64,000 nt of DNA, from contig CM065690.1 of assembly GCA_017654935.2 (NCBI GenBank), positions 6,702,016-6,766,015 of the forward strand. Reading direction: 5' to 3'. Source of the DNA: Phymorhynchus buccinoides. Its lineage: Eukaryota > Mollusca > Gastropoda > Neogastropoda > Raphitomidae. This document shows, piece after piece, positions 45,830-60,638 of the stretch. The stretch's first letter is position 1; each line of letters begins with the position of its first letter. A program made the position numbers and the translations under genes. A model generated the notes under the pieces. It was not told where the DNA came from. It made no database searches and saw only the letters and a program-made list of their open reading frames with translations.

Positions 45830-46026
45830 ATGATGTTCACTGTTGTCCCCCCACCACTCCCGTGGTCCAGTATTGCGATCCTTCTTTCGTCAATGTGAAT
45901 TTTAGGGCTGTGGGTTACGCTTTGGTTGTGTGGGTGGGCTACCCGGGTAGGGGCGTGGGTGGCGGTGTTTTTGTATGCGTGTGTGTGTGTGATAGTGAGT
46001 GCGTGCGCGTGTGCGTGCGTGCGTGC

Positions 46027-46059
<33 letters not shown>

Positions 46060-46383
46060 TGTGAGTGCGCGTGTGTGTGTGTGTGTACATTACACAGCGG
46101 ATTTCCTCGGTTGTCAGTCAACCCAGCAGGGGCTTAGCGCGTGATGTTTGTTGGTCATCTCTAAAGCCACTAATAGTTAAAGGGAAGTTACTCTGCTAAA
46201 ATGACTCTCATTGTATTGGGCATGATTGTAGCCCTTCGATTTGTACTTCCTCTTCCGTTTGGGTTAGATTATGGCTAAACGAACACCACGCCCCTGTATG
46301 AAGCCCTAGAAAGTGTGAAAGAATGTATGTCCTCCCCTCGTCTCCCTCTGGACTTTCTATCTGTTCATCTGCATAATACTACA

Positions 46384-46874
<491 letters not shown>

Positions 46875-49494
46875 GATGACTTTTATGTCTTGATATGTGG
46901 GGATTTGAACTCGAGGACTGCTGACAAGAATATTGACTTCAGTTTATCTGATGATGGAAGAGACTTGGATGAAATAAGCAAAATAGTAAAGAGACATTCA
47001 CAAGATGATGAAATGAATTTATTTGGTGAGCAATTGATTGACTTTTGTAATATTTTTGACTGCTTGATTTTTAATGGTCTTGATGTGTTTGGTTTTGATG
47101 ATAGTTGTACGTTCATTTCAGTTGCAGGTTCCAGTGTTGTTGACTATTTTATTGCTTCTATTGAGCTCCAGTACAAATTGTGTTGGAAATCTTTGTTTGT
47201 CTCTGAGATGGTAGACTCTGACCACTTACCTATTACATTGTCAATTTGCGTTCATTCTGATATTAATGTGACACCTCGTCGAGAAGCAGAAAATAGTAAG
47301 TCAATCCCTACTAAGAAGGTTGTCTGGGATAAAGGGAAAGAACCCGAGTTTGTAGCTAACGTTAATAGTGAAAAGATTGCAAGTATGTTAGAAGCTGCCA
47401 CTATGGAACTAGACAATAATGTTAATCATGCGTTGGAGGTTTTTAATAATTGTTTAAAAAGTGCCGCTGATTGTATGGTGAAACAATGTTATATATCTTC
47501 AGGCAAGAATACAAACCCATGGTATGACCAAGAATGTAGGGATGCAAAAGCCAACTGCAAAAGGCTGTTAAAAGTTTTTAGGAAAAGCAAAAAACAAAAG
47601 AAGGAATGTGTCAAGGATGATAGGCAAGAATTTGTTAGACATAGAAAAGCTTACAAGAAATTGCTTAAAAGAAAAAAACGTGAATTCCGTAGAGATACTG
47701 CAGAGTCTCTTGCAGCAAATGTGAACAAGCCAGCAGAATTTTGGAAAGAAATAAAGAAGCTTGGTAACAGCAATTTGAAAACGAATGCAAGTGATAAAAT
47801 AAACTTAGATGACTGGTTTAACCATTTTCAAGGAGTTTTCCAAAAAGGTGGTGATGGTAATATTAATGGAAATAATATTGATAATGATATAAATGATGCA
47901 AGTGATCACTGTCTAAATAAGGAAATGACAGAAAAAGAAGTTACAGATGCAATGAGGAAATTAAATAATGGAAAGTCAGGGGGTTTGGATGGTGTTGTTC
48001 CAGAAATGTTAATAGCAGGAGGTGAAAGGGTTGTTAAATTTATGACCAAGCTTTTTAACAAGGTTTTTGACTCCGGGGAATACCCACAAGAATGGTCGAA
48101 AGCAATTGTCATTCCAATCTTTAAGAAAGGTGACCACGACCAGCCAGACAATTATAGAGGAATTTCACTCATTAATGCTTCATGTAAATGTTACACATCT
48201 ATTTTAAACAACAGGCTAAGCTCTTGGTTAGAGAAAAATAATACTATCGTTGAAAACCAGGCAGGATTTCGAAAAAAACTATTCCACTGTCGACCAAATG
48301 TTCAATCTTTATGCTTTAGTCCAAAAATGCTTTAATACAAGAAGACAGAAACTGTATGTTTGCTTTATTGACTTCAAAAAGGCTTTTGATTCGGTAAATC
48401 ATGATAAACTATTGGAAGTAATATATAATGAAGGTATAAGAGGAAAGTTTTTCAGTGCTTTAAAAAGTATGTATGAGTCTCTGGTTTCTTGTGTGCGTGT
48501 GAACAGTGAATTTTCAGATTTCTTTAGTTGTCCTACAGGTGTGCGACAAGGTTGTGTCATGAGCCCTACTTTGTTTTCCCTTTTTATTAATCAGTTAGCA
48601 AATCATATTAACAGTACTGATGTCCATGGTGTACAGATGTTACCTACTTTGCTTGAACTATTCATACTGTTGTTTGCAGACGATGTGGTTTTGACATCAA
48701 CAACCCCTGGCGGTTTACAATCCCAGTTAAATTCGCTTAAAATTTGTTGTGATGATTTGAAATTGACAATTAACAAAGATAAGACCAAAGTAATGGTGTT
48801 CAGGAAGGGAGGGTATTTGGGACAGCGAGAAAGGTGGTTTTATGAAGGAAAAGAATTAGATGTTGTTAATATTTACTGTTACTTAGGATTCTCTTTTACC
48901 ACCATGATAAGTTTAAAACTGGGTACAAATCATTTGGTAGCAAAAGGAAAGAAGGCGTTATACTGGCTTTGTCAAGCGTTCAGAAAATGTAAAGAAATGT
49001 CACCTAAAATATTTTTCAGAATATTTGATGCTAAAGTTCAGTCTATTTTATTGTATTCTTCTGAGATTTGGGGTTTTAAGCGGTTAGACCACATTGAAAA
49101 AGTACACTTATTAGCTTGCAAAAGATATTTGGGATTGCCATTGAAAACGCCAAATAAAATGATTTATGGAGAGTTAGGTAGATACCCACTGTTTGTAAAC
49201 TCACGTATACGATGCATTAAATATTGGTTTAGACTGTTAACTATGGATAATGATAGATTACCTAAACAAGCTTATTTAATGATGATGTCCATGGATAATG
49301 ATGGTAAAAGATGCTGGGCTACTGAAGTGAAAGAAATGCTTTCAAATGCAGGTTTCTACCAAGTCTGGTTAAATCAAGGGGTCGCAAATATTAATGTGTT
49401 TATAAGTGAATTTAAACAGCGTTTAATAGACATGTTCTTTCAAGAATGGTCTGGTGCAATCCGAGATAAAGAAAGATACAGCCAGCTTGGTTAA
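46875..49494 (+). pseudogene. 5'-truncated LINE ORF2 (APE + RT), copy 2
   Basis: Same element as 20146-22767. An extra A in a homopolymer (7 A at 48272-48278 against 6 A in copy 1) splits the frame before the RT catalytic core, giving pieces 46890-48335 and 48279-49494. The FADDVV motif is in the second piece. Confidence 0.9.
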
Positions 49495-49843
49495 GAACAA
49501 TCTTGCACTATGTACATACTTAAATGAAATTGATATTTTTTGCTTCCGTGTGGCTTTAACTCAGATTAGATGTGGAGTATTACCAATTAACAAAAATATG
49601 AACAGATATGGTATAGATGTAACACAATCGTATTGTCCGAAGTGTAAAAACATGTTAGAGGATGAACTGCATTTTTTGTATCATTGCCCTTTGTATTCAG
49701 AGCTTAGAAATAGATATTTTGCAAATGGAATCAATGTTCCACTGGAGAGACTACTTGACGGAGAATGTAAAACACTTTCTATTTTAGTTTCCAAGTATAT
49801 CTTCCACGCCATGAGACAAAGACAGCAATTTTTGGAAGGCTAA
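49475..49843 (+). pseudogene. LINE ORF2 C-terminus with CCHC-like finger, copy 2
   Basis: Frameshifted continuation as in copy 1 (CPKCKNMLEDELHFLYHC), ending at 49841-49843. Confidence 0.8.
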
Positions 49844-50084
49844 ACATTAATGTTCAACTATATATTAAGAAATGATTTTGATTGTTAAGTATTATTTGTG
49901 TTTGTGTTGAACCAGTTAATTGTCTATTCTATGTAGATATCGAAAGTAATTGCCAAGAACGTGCAATTTATACTTTTTTTTCCTTTTCTTTCTTTTTCTG
50001 TATTACTATTTATGTTCCCCCATTCTCCCCAATGTTTATGTGCCCATGGCCTAAAGACATTAAAATATTTCAAGTTTCTCTCTC

Positions 50085-50168
<84 letters not shown>

Positions 50169-50172
<4 letters not shown>

Positions 50173-50497
50173 ACGCCCAACTAAGAATATCACGCGCTAA
50201 GCCCCTACTGGTTTGATTGCCCCCTGGCGCTAAAATGCGCGTCGTATATAAGTTGATCATAGATTGATCATAGGACCCTTGACCCAGGGTCTCATGACAT
50301 CGTGGGATATTTGGTATATATATGTAGGCAAAGTTTGATAATAAAATTAATTTAATAAGTTCGATTATTTCCTGGTATTGCAGTATCTCCAGGATCGAAC
50401 CATGCACCGTCTTATAACATTTCCGACATGCACGAACGTCCTGAAACACGTCAGAGGGTGTTTAATATTATTTTCTTGAGAATAAGATTTATTTCAT
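50169..50497 (+). repeat. Right ~330-bp LINE-flanking repeat, mosaic (copy 2)
   Basis: The 5' half matches the right repeat of copy 1 (including gttgatcatagattgatcat). From ccaggatcgaaccatgcacc to tttaatattattttcttgag it is identical to the left repeat. Confidence 0.88.
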
Positions 50498-51320
50498 CAC
50501 CTTTGGCTGTGTTTTTCTAAGTGACGTCATTGTTCCCGTTTGATTGATTCAAAGTGTTACCAAGTTTAATTTCAAGTCTAAAGTCCCTTCTAGTTGAGTC
50601 TTTTTTCCCTTTTTCTCGGTTGTTCGTGTGTGTGTGTGTGTGTGTGTGCGTGTGCGTGCGTGCGTTTGCGTGCGTGCGTACGTGCGTGCGTTTTTCGAGA
50701 TCAGAGTTGTGACTGCTTTTCTAATTCCCGTGAGAATCTTTCATAATGTTTGTTTTTAAATTCGTTTACACATGGACATGGTTTACGCATGTATTAATCT
50801 AGTGACCCTAGCAAGATTAGACTCACAGTCACACACTCTCACTCTCATGCTCTTTTCACTTGTAGGCCCATGTTTCTTTCTTGTCTTGTTTCATCCCAGT
50901 AGGCCTAGTCTTTGGTAGAGCAGCTAGGCTAGGCTCCTTTTCTCGTGCTGTGTGTTGGCTGCAGGCAGAGTTGGCATTGTTCGCTTGAATTGTTCACTTC
51001 TGGATACCAGTATGACACTTTGCACAGTGATAGAGGCATGTTTCAGGATCCAGAAACAGCCGGGGGGCAAGCTCTAAGAGAGCTGTGAAGAAAATGATGG
51101 GACGTTTTTTAAGCATACCCCCAAAACGCATTTTTGCAAGGGACGCAGAGTATAATCCTCACTGTCTGCAAAATCAGAATTTTTTTTCTACACAAAAAGC
51201 CAAAGTGATGTTTGTTAATACCCTCTCTTTGAAATGGAGACAGGTAAAAAAAACTTCCCACATAAATAAAATCTGCATTTTTAAGCATTTAGTCCTTATA
51301 CGGCTTCTGATAACGAACGT
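50498..51320. other. Spacer without supported gene (copy 2)
   Basis: Allele of 23760-24600. The GT microsatellite at about 50624-50690 differs in length. Confidence 0.45.
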
Positions 51321-51321
51321 T

Positions 51322-51465
51322 CCACATGCGCGCGTGTGTTGGGTGTGTAAACAAATCAACCCATTGTCGTCAGATGCGCGTGTGTTGGGTGTGTAAACAA
51401 ATCAACCCATTGTTGTCAGATGCGCGTGTGTTGGGTGTGTAAACAAATCAACCCATTCTTGTCAG
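51322..51465. repeat. 46-bp tandem repeat, three copies (copy 2)
   Basis: Same unit as 24600-24740. Confidence 0.85.
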
Positions 51466-51811
51466 ACAGACTTTTACCTTGCAAAAGGTACATTGTCACA
51501 CATTTTTAAACAAAGTCAAGAAACATTATGTCACATATAATTATCTTTTAGACCAATCTACTGCAACCCCTGAATCGTATGTATTTTTATGAATGATGTT
51601 GCAATAACGACTCTAGTATTAGCTACACAGTCAACCTACATTTTTTCTAACTTGCAAATTCACACATTTATAGACTACATTCTTTCAAACTGTTAAGAAA
51701 AATAAAATATGTTTGACAAACACTCATCACAACTTTTTAGATGGTGATACACAAGACAGAAACTCACACTGTCAGAAGTCCATGAACGTCGGCCAGATTT
51801 GTTCACACTGT

Positions 51812-54800
51812 TCAGTCACGTTGACACTTGCCATCACAAGCACAGAGTGCTGTGCATGGAAGATCTGCTCCCACACATTTGCAGTTGCCTGTGCACCCTT
51901 TTTTGTCCAGCTTGCACCCGCACTTGACTAACTCAGTGCAGATCTTTGAGGCCTCGGGAAGAGTGGTCCACACAGGCCTGTAAGTGCCGTATTTTCTGGC
52001 CCATCCCCACTGTTCTGGATCATGCATCTCTGGCTGGGCAATAACTGCTTCCTTCCATATGAGGGCTTGAAGGACAGCACGTTTTGTGTGCTCTTGAAGG
52101 GCAGCTTGAGTTGGTGGGATCATTTCCAGCATGCGCCCTTTCTTTGTGAACAGGTGCTTTCTGGTGTCATTCACACTGCTGTGGACACTAGTTTTGTCAT
52201 ACATCAGTGACACAAACCGTTCAACCTGAGGAAAACTGCCCTGCAGTGTCTCTGGTGAAGTCAGCATCTTGAGGAAAAGCTTTGTGAATTCTGGATCAGA
52301 CATCCACACCTCCCAGCAGGTTTTCTTTCCAACACCGATGAAGTCACAACCTGTTAGTGAGTGAAACATCAGAGATGCTGCTGCTTTCTCTGGCCCCAGT
52401 GTGGTGGCAAAGGCATGAGCAGGGAGAAAGCGATAATGTGTCCCAGCACCAAATGCAATCCACAATGTGTCTAGCTTGAGTGAATGGTAATGAGCTGTGG
52501 CCAGCACGACAACATCAGTGTCGAAGTCTGATCATCACGTCCCTGTGCTTCGTCTGGGCCAGGTCAAAACAGTGTACAATGAGTCTTGTGTCCGCTTCTT
52601 CATGTGAACAGGGTGACAGCCGGGATTTCTGGTCTTCTGAAACGTCACTAGAACTGACAATATCCACGCCTTGTGTTGCGATGACCATTTTCCCTTCTTG
52701 CTTGACAAGCTTGACATTTTCAGACAAGAAATGAAACAGCTCTGTTTTGTTCTGGCTATTTCGAAGGAACTCAGGCCAGTTGCGTGGCAGCGCAACATCT
52801 GCATTCACTCTTCTTCTGATGCCAGACCCTCGCTTCTTCCTTACTGACGATTTCAGACTGTCGTCACGATAACAGTCCCAGACAACGTCGACACGATCCG
52901 CAGTAGCCAGGCACGTCAGGATGTGTGGCAGAAAAACAGTGTCACTGTAGTCTTGGAAGGTTTGGGCTTGTCCTGGTTTTAGAATGTGCACAAGGGCGGC
53001 ACCATCAATGACAACAGCTGACACGTGTGGCTCACAGAGAACCGGGTCATGATTTCTTTCAAAGCACTGAATTAAGGAGGTCTGATTTACTGCCTTGCCG
53101 CAGATCTCCAGAATCTGATATTGATGGTGGAAAGGACTGATTCTCGTGCTAAAAAATTCCTAGAGATCACCTCTTCTAGCCTGACATCCGATGTACAGTC
53201 TTGAAAACAAGCCACAGTTGGTTTTGGCTGTCTTCAGTTTGAGGTCTTTGGTCTTCTGTGAGGACTTATTCTGATTGCTGAACAAGGCAACTCTCTTCAT
53301 TTGCACAGAGTCTGACAGTAGCTTTGTTCTTTGCTGTAGTCTCTCATCAAGAAACGCCAGGTACTCTGCTTTGCCTATCTCTTTGGCATTCATCACTGTT
53401 TTTACAACTTCGACATTTGCAACGTCTTTGGTAGACAGAGACAGAAGTTCTTCACTCTCTTCTGCAAAAGGATTCCCCACATACGACAGTTTCTTTCTGA
53501 GTAAGTCAAGGTCGATTTTGAACCGTTTCTGGTGACTCTCAGTCTGTTCATGGTGCATTTTGTCACTGTTACTTGCTGACATCGTTGTCTGTTCATACTC
53601 CTGAACGATTCGTGCCATTTCTGGCCCAGCTGTCATCCAACATTCAAACGCAGCTGCATTTTCTGTGAGTCCAATAGCCCCTCCTTCACCTTTGACCATC
53701 TTGTTCATTTGCTCATGGGCGTGGTCCAAAGCGATGGATGAGAAAGCTTTGTCTGTCTTCTGGACGGTGAACTTTCCTGCAGCAAAAGCCTGGGCAATCT
53801 CTGGAGCTTTGGTCGGCAGTTATTTCATGTCCCGTAGATGGACAGGCAGCCAGCGCACATAGTGATAGTGATCAAGGAGGAAGAACCATGGCAGAAGTTC
53901 TTCAAGGGACTGCATGTACAGGGGGAAGCTTGAGGTTCTGAGAGACCTCACAAACGTGAGAATGGACAGTTCAAACTCCATTACCAGCGACCAGTAGAGA
54001 AACTGAGGATGCTTCTTTTGCTTTTCAGACTTCCACTCCATGAATGACAGTCTGCTCTCGGCCTCTTTCAGCTGTGCAGTGTACTGTTGGTAAGCTTCAG
54101 TTTGAAGCAGAAACAAAGCAGCAACAGTAACTTCATGAGCGTACCTGGTCTTCTTAAGGTCTCCACAATTCAGCAAGCTGTTTGCTGTAGCTGGTCCCAC
54201 AACATCAGACTCAGAAATAGCCTGCGTTCATCCGCTGTCTTCCAGCCATGTCCCTATAGCACTCCAAGCTGCCTGTTCGATGTGAAATCCTCCCATGACA
54301 ACGACTAGACTGTCTTCTCCGTATTGCTCTGGCCATGTCCATTGGATGGTCTTTGCAATTTTGAACAGAGGTTGATCACACGTCATGACTGGAATCTGTC
54401 CAGGGTTGAGGTATTTGGTAGCATTCTTGATAACATCCATGGCATGGTGGATCATAGCAGGCGACTGGGCAGGATCTTCAAACAATGGAAGAAGTCTACC
54501 TGGGCACTTTGGTTTGACCTGCTGGTGCTCATTTGCGTGGAAGGAAGCCCAACTCAGACAGAGGCCCTTGGTTGGAACATCATTGCAATGTTTTTGCACG
54601 TACTGCAACCAGTCATACTCCAGCTGGATTGCAGAGCTTTCTGCAGGGGCTTCATGCAACAGAGAGGTTGTTGCAGCTGGAACCTTGATGTCGTTAGGAG
54701 GCGTGGTAACAGGTGGCACCTTTGTGCAGTAGTCTGGAAGTTGTTGAGATGTCTTTCCTGCGGAAAAGTCGATGGGCTCCATTGCCTCCCCCTGGTCTTC

Positions 54801-55700
54801 AAAGTCTGGGTTTTGGAAATTGGAGATTGCTGTCCCATGAAACGAACCCTTTGCAGTAGATGGTGAGGGATTGTGGTCCACGTTGTCCACAGCTCCTGTT
54901 GTGAAGACGGGTTTGTGGAGGCCAGGTGGAACAACAATACCTTCCTTCTTGTAGTGTGCACAAACGGCATTGGACAGCTCATGTGTTAGTTGATTGATTC
55001 TCTTGGAGGATACTGATACTCCAACATTGTGAAACTTATCTATGAGGCCTTTCTTGCGCGTGTGTGTGTGAATGAGGAGTCCCATATACAGTGGAAACGG
55101 AGTTTCTTTATCTCGATCGTGACGGTACTTTGTTGGATGTGCAGCTCGTGCAGTCCGTTTCACAGCATTGTATTTGAGCAGTTGAGCAATCGACAAGCTT
55201 GCAGGGTTTGTGTTTCGCTTTCCGCTTTTTGCAATGCCTGGCCCTTCAAGAATCATGTCAACGAATGAGTGTAGAACAAGAGGTACTCCTGTCTCTTGAC
55301 AGCCCTTCTGGAAGTAGCCATTAAAGGTATAGCATTCACTGAACATGTTAGCACGTATGATTTTTGCAGCTTGGGCCCAAATTAGTGCCTCCGTGGTTTG
55401 GGTATTGTCCATTGCCTTTGACACGGCATTTCCAACGCTTGTGTCCAAGGTCAGCAGAATGTCTCGTCCTTTTTTGTGAGCAACAAGACCAGGAATGTGG
55501 GCTAAACGTTTCTCCTTCAGCCTTGTTGAATTTTCCCGTAATTTGCAGCTGTGTCCTAGTTTAACCAACCGTCCATGGTACAGAGAAACAACTTCAGCAA
55601 GCTTGACAACATGTGGGACTTTTAACAGCTCATCTTCCAGATACATGACTAGGTCTGCAAAAGCAATACCCAATAGTTTTGCATCGTTCTCAAGGCCACT
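51812..55700 (-). pseudogene. PIN/FEN1-like plus CXC-tail multidomain protein (copy 2, most complete)
   Basis: One minus-strand frame runs from about 55700 to 52515 through three nonsense codons (TGA 54228-54230, TAA 53820-53822, TAG about 53160-53162), then shifts near 52510 into the frame ending at 51812. N-terminal part: TGAVDNVDHNP (about residues 259-269 counted from 55673), TCDQPLFKIAK (431-441) and GGFHIE (461-466), possibly an RNase H-like or transposase-like core. Next comes a PIN/FEN1-like module: VVIDGAAL, VVWDCYRDD, HEEADTR, FDTDVVVLA (at the frameshift) and LTGCDFIGVGKK, whose Asp/Glu pattern fits a FEN1-type active site. The C-terminus CGCKLDKKGC-TGNCKC-PCTALC-CDGKC resembles a tesmin/TSO1 CXC half. 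I recall similar multi-copy proteins in marine invertebrates but cannot name the family. It may be a transposon protein or a once-functional host gene. The start is unresolved. Confidence 0.82.
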
Positions 55701-56060
55701 TGATGTCTGTACGGGTTCGTTCAGTTTAGCGGCGGTACGGCCACTTCACAGTCGCAGAAAATCGGTGGGTCAGCATCATTGGCTGGTTGGAGTAGGTGGA
55801 ATTCTGGCGCAGTCTGCAGACTAACGCTGCCGGTGAAGGGGGTGTAGACTTACAGCTTGTTACATTCTCTCTCTTGCCATGCAAATTGAATTTACATTTA
55901 ATTAGATTCCCTTTGTTTTCTCATCATCTCTCGACTTATTTAGTTTTCCTCTTTTTTGTCCTGCTTTTATTTTGTGCACCATATCCAAGCACATGCAAAA
56001 AGTACGTTTTCATGCATTAGGTCAAATAATGTATGCTAATACAAATCTTTTCATCTAAAA
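55701..56060. other. Upstream flank of the PIN/CXC pseudogene
   Basis: On the minus strand, AKLNEPVQTSSGLENDAKLL continues the frame upstream of 55673 until a TGA near 55747. Another frame has PIFCDCEVAVPPLN, so a further frameshift is possible. No terminal inverted repeat was identified. Confidence 0.45.
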
Positions 56061-57327
<1,267 letters not shown>

Positions 57328-57826
57328 CACATAGTCTACATGCAACATGAAAAAAGGGAAAGGGAAAGTCAAGTAAGGACACGATCATAAAGAAAAAAGA
57401 CATATATCAAAACCACAAAGAATAATAAAATAAGAGAATACCAACTCTCTAAGCGTCAGTTGATTGTATCCTATCCAAACAATAGAAATGAAAAACCAAG
57501 GGCCAGAAACAGAGAAATAAATAAGAAGACAGAGAGGGAATAGTGGTTATCAAGATGTCTATCAGTGTTCGCGTTATTTACATTATACTCTCTTGCCACA
57601 TTTATCACTGTGTATATATCGCATACGTTTTACAAATTACTTTTTTCCTTGTCTTAATAAAGATCTCTGTGTGGTGTGAGTGTGTGCGTGTTGAGGGGTG
57701 CTGGTGTTTGTGTGGGGAGGGGGGTGCATTTTGCACTATTTGCATTATTGTGTATGTGTGTTGGTGTATGTGCTCAGTCCGTGCAACTCAGTTGCTATGG
57801 CTTACTGAATGAAAGATGAATAATGA

Positions 57827-57861
<35 letters not shown>

Positions 57862-57939
57862 TTGCTTTGTATATGCGTTGTTGCTGGTTTGTGTCATTCT
57901 TAAACACTATTTTTGTTGTCTATTTGTTGATGAATATTT

Positions 57940-57994
57940 GATTGTAAAGCGCTTTGGGTTCATTTTAGGTAAAGCGCTAGATAACTACTACTAC

Positions 57995-58046
<52 letters not shown>

Positions 58047-58048
58047 AT
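57940..58048 (+). mobile_element. LINE/SINE 3' tail with (TTA)n (copy 2)
   Basis: Allele of 30765-30877 with a longer, uninterrupted TTA run. Confidence 0.65.
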
Positions 58049-58086
58049 AAAGTGTAGTTGAGTTGACTCGGTATATCACTATGTAG

Positions 58087-58169
58087 GTGGAGTGTTGTCC
58101 AGAGATGCTGATCGCGATAACTGGGACTTCCCAGAGAGTGAAACAGACGTCATTTCTAATAAATCTTAA
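58087..58169 (+). CDS. Candidate terminal coding exon (copy 2, low confidence)
   Basis: Identical to 30922-31004: acceptor-like ctatgtag, phase-1 frame, stop TAA at 58167-58169. Confidence 0.25.
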
Positions 58170-59765
58170 AACCCATTTCTGCCAACATTTTGCTTTTTAA
58201 CAACGTTGTCTTAAACACAGGAACGCAGTTTTAAGCATTTATTTCAAATGTTAAGCTTTTAGCTTGATATTTATGGTGAAAGACAGGTGCGTCCCATATG
58301 ATGGATGCTAGGGCAGAATGGATAGGTTTTCTTCTTCTTCTTTTTTGTCTGAAGCACAGGTGCCAGGGAAATTCACTTTACTGCGAAAACATTTTGGGTT
58401 TATTCAAAAATATTATCATAATCAGGTCCAAACCAAATATCGATAACAAAGAAAAATAATATTTAATGTAAATTATATTAATACAAATAATAATCTTTAA
58501 TGTTAATTTCCATCAACCGGGTGAAATAGGCCTAATTGGATGTTTTTACCTTCGCGAGTGTTGATCTAAAAAACATAACATTTTGAAAGTAAATGTTTTA
58601 TTGAAACAAACCAATAATGGGCCATTTCTTTTAAATTATTTGCGTGTATGTGATGGGATTGTCCATTCCTACATTAGCATGTTCTACCAGAGGACTCTTT
58701 GTATGTTAGTGCTGTTTCGTGTTGCCTTTTCAGCATAAATGTTCACTTTTTTGTGCAGACACGATTTGATGGTTTTCAAATTTGGGTGGCATTGTTTGCT
58801 GAGCTGTTGTATCGAAACTAATCGAACGACTGCAACAAAACTTATCCGTTCTTTTATGCGCATATAAAATGCACGTGAGTAGTTTCTTTTGTCCTGCAGT
58901 ATACTAATGCACAAATTGGCTGTCTTGAAACATAACCATCTGTTACACTAAATTTGTGAAATTGCCGATTTTACTTGTTTCTTGCAACATAATTGTGCTT
59001 TTTATAATTTGAAAAAAGTCACAATTTGATGCGTTGTGAGAGCCCTGTCAGTTGGAAATGGCCAAGGATATGTTAGATGTTTTGTTTTACCACTGATTCG
59101 ATGTTTCAAGTTCGCCAATTTGTGCAATAATAAGCCTACATAATACCCAATGCACGTTTGCAAGAACAAGACAGAATGACATGACAAAGTCCGTAGCATA
59201 ACTAACTATTTGTCATGAGTGGTGACAACCAGATTTACTTCTAGTTTTTTAATTCTTTTTTTTTCAAATTAACTTTTAGCCTTTGAAACTTGAAGTTTGA
59301 CTCGGCTTGTGACAACCATATTTAGTTTGTGTTTGTTTGTTTTCCTTTGTTTTTGTCTATATTTACTTGATACAGAAACTTCCAGATGTAGTTATGTTTT
59401 TGGTAACATTTTGGTTGTTTTTTATTTTCTGTGAGACTGCAGCTCCGTCGCGAAACACAACTCTAGATAAACCGGGAGATCGCCATGAAATATTTGTTGA
59501 ATTTGGTTTGATCATGGCGGCTGAGTCGTGTGGAGATGGCAACAGGTGTCGTTGTTAATATATTGGCCAATCGATGGAAGAGACGCACAGACTGTGATGC
59601 AGCACTGTTGAACTACAAGGAGCTGTCATTGAATGATGCGGATCGTGGTGGGTGGGCTATACGGAGATGGCAATACTGCAGAGCTGAACACTGGTGTAGC
59701 AAGTCAGAATATACCTCGTCCAAAATATACCCGGGTATACAATGGTATAGGCCAGAATATACCCT
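58170..59765. other. Intergenic, no supported gene (copy 2)
   Basis: Allele of 31005-32610. Substitutions and short indels break the open frame seen in copy 1. Confidence 0.5.
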
Positions 59766-59830
59766 GGTATGAAGTAGCTTAGGTCAGAACATACCCAGGT
59801 ATAAAGTAGCCTAGGCCAGAGTATAACCCA
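59766..59830. repeat. 32-bp VNTR, short allele
   Basis: About two units, against about five in copy 1. Confidence 0.85.
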
Positions 59831-59974
59831 GGATTTATTTTGGCCTGGGCCCCAAATACCCAATATTTCATCTAGCCTTTGAATCACAAACACACACACA
59901 GGCCCACACACACACACACACACACTTCTGTACCCAGGGGACCCTACAGTAGCTGGGTTGGTTTTGCCTGGATA

Positions 59975-60245
59975 CAGCCGAATCCGCTTATAAGAAACTC
60001 GCTTATAAGAAAACTCGCTTATAATCAAGCAAAAAACATTCCCTGCCGAACTCCTTTCTTATCTATTATCAAAACTCAGATATAAGAAACTCGTTTAAAA
60101 GAAAACTCGTTTATAATCAAGCAAATTCCTTCTCCCATCCGCGATGGAAACTTGGATATAAGAAAATTATGTCATACGCGAGAGTTGGTTTGCAGTTCAT
60201 TTTCTAATAAGGGAGTTCGGTTCTATTTTCTTATAAGGGAATTGA
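59975..60245. mobile_element. Degenerate Tigger/pogo-type repeat (copy 2)
   Basis: Allele of 33015-33290. Confidence 0.55.
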
Positions 60246-60638
60246 CATTGACAAAAGTTTCTTAAAAGTGAGTTGGCAGAGAGGAAAAGGCAATCCATGT
60301 CTTTTAGAAGAAAAATACAAATAACTGAATATGTGGGCAAAAATCCACATAAACAAAATCAAAGGATTGATGAAAAGCTGCATGGGTGGACAGTAAATGG
60401 CAATATTTCAGTACAAGAAAGGTATGCATTTTGTGACGTAATTGACCAGCACGCCCCACTTTCTCCCTTTCTCCTCTACTCCCCCCCCCCCCCCCCATCA
60501 CGTGACATAAAACAACGTGCCGATTACGAAGCGATATCTGTTTGATCACGGTATTCTCCTCTGATGACACCCACAGTCGGCGCCCTTTGAAGACGACTCT
60601 TCGTTTCCCGATCCAGGAATGTCGGCATGTGATAATGA

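Noticed and set aside
51812..55700. Stop-codon reassignment or programmed read-through in the PIN/CXC gene
   Set aside because: Three different stop codons plus a frameshift, and further lesions in copy 1, fit simple decay.
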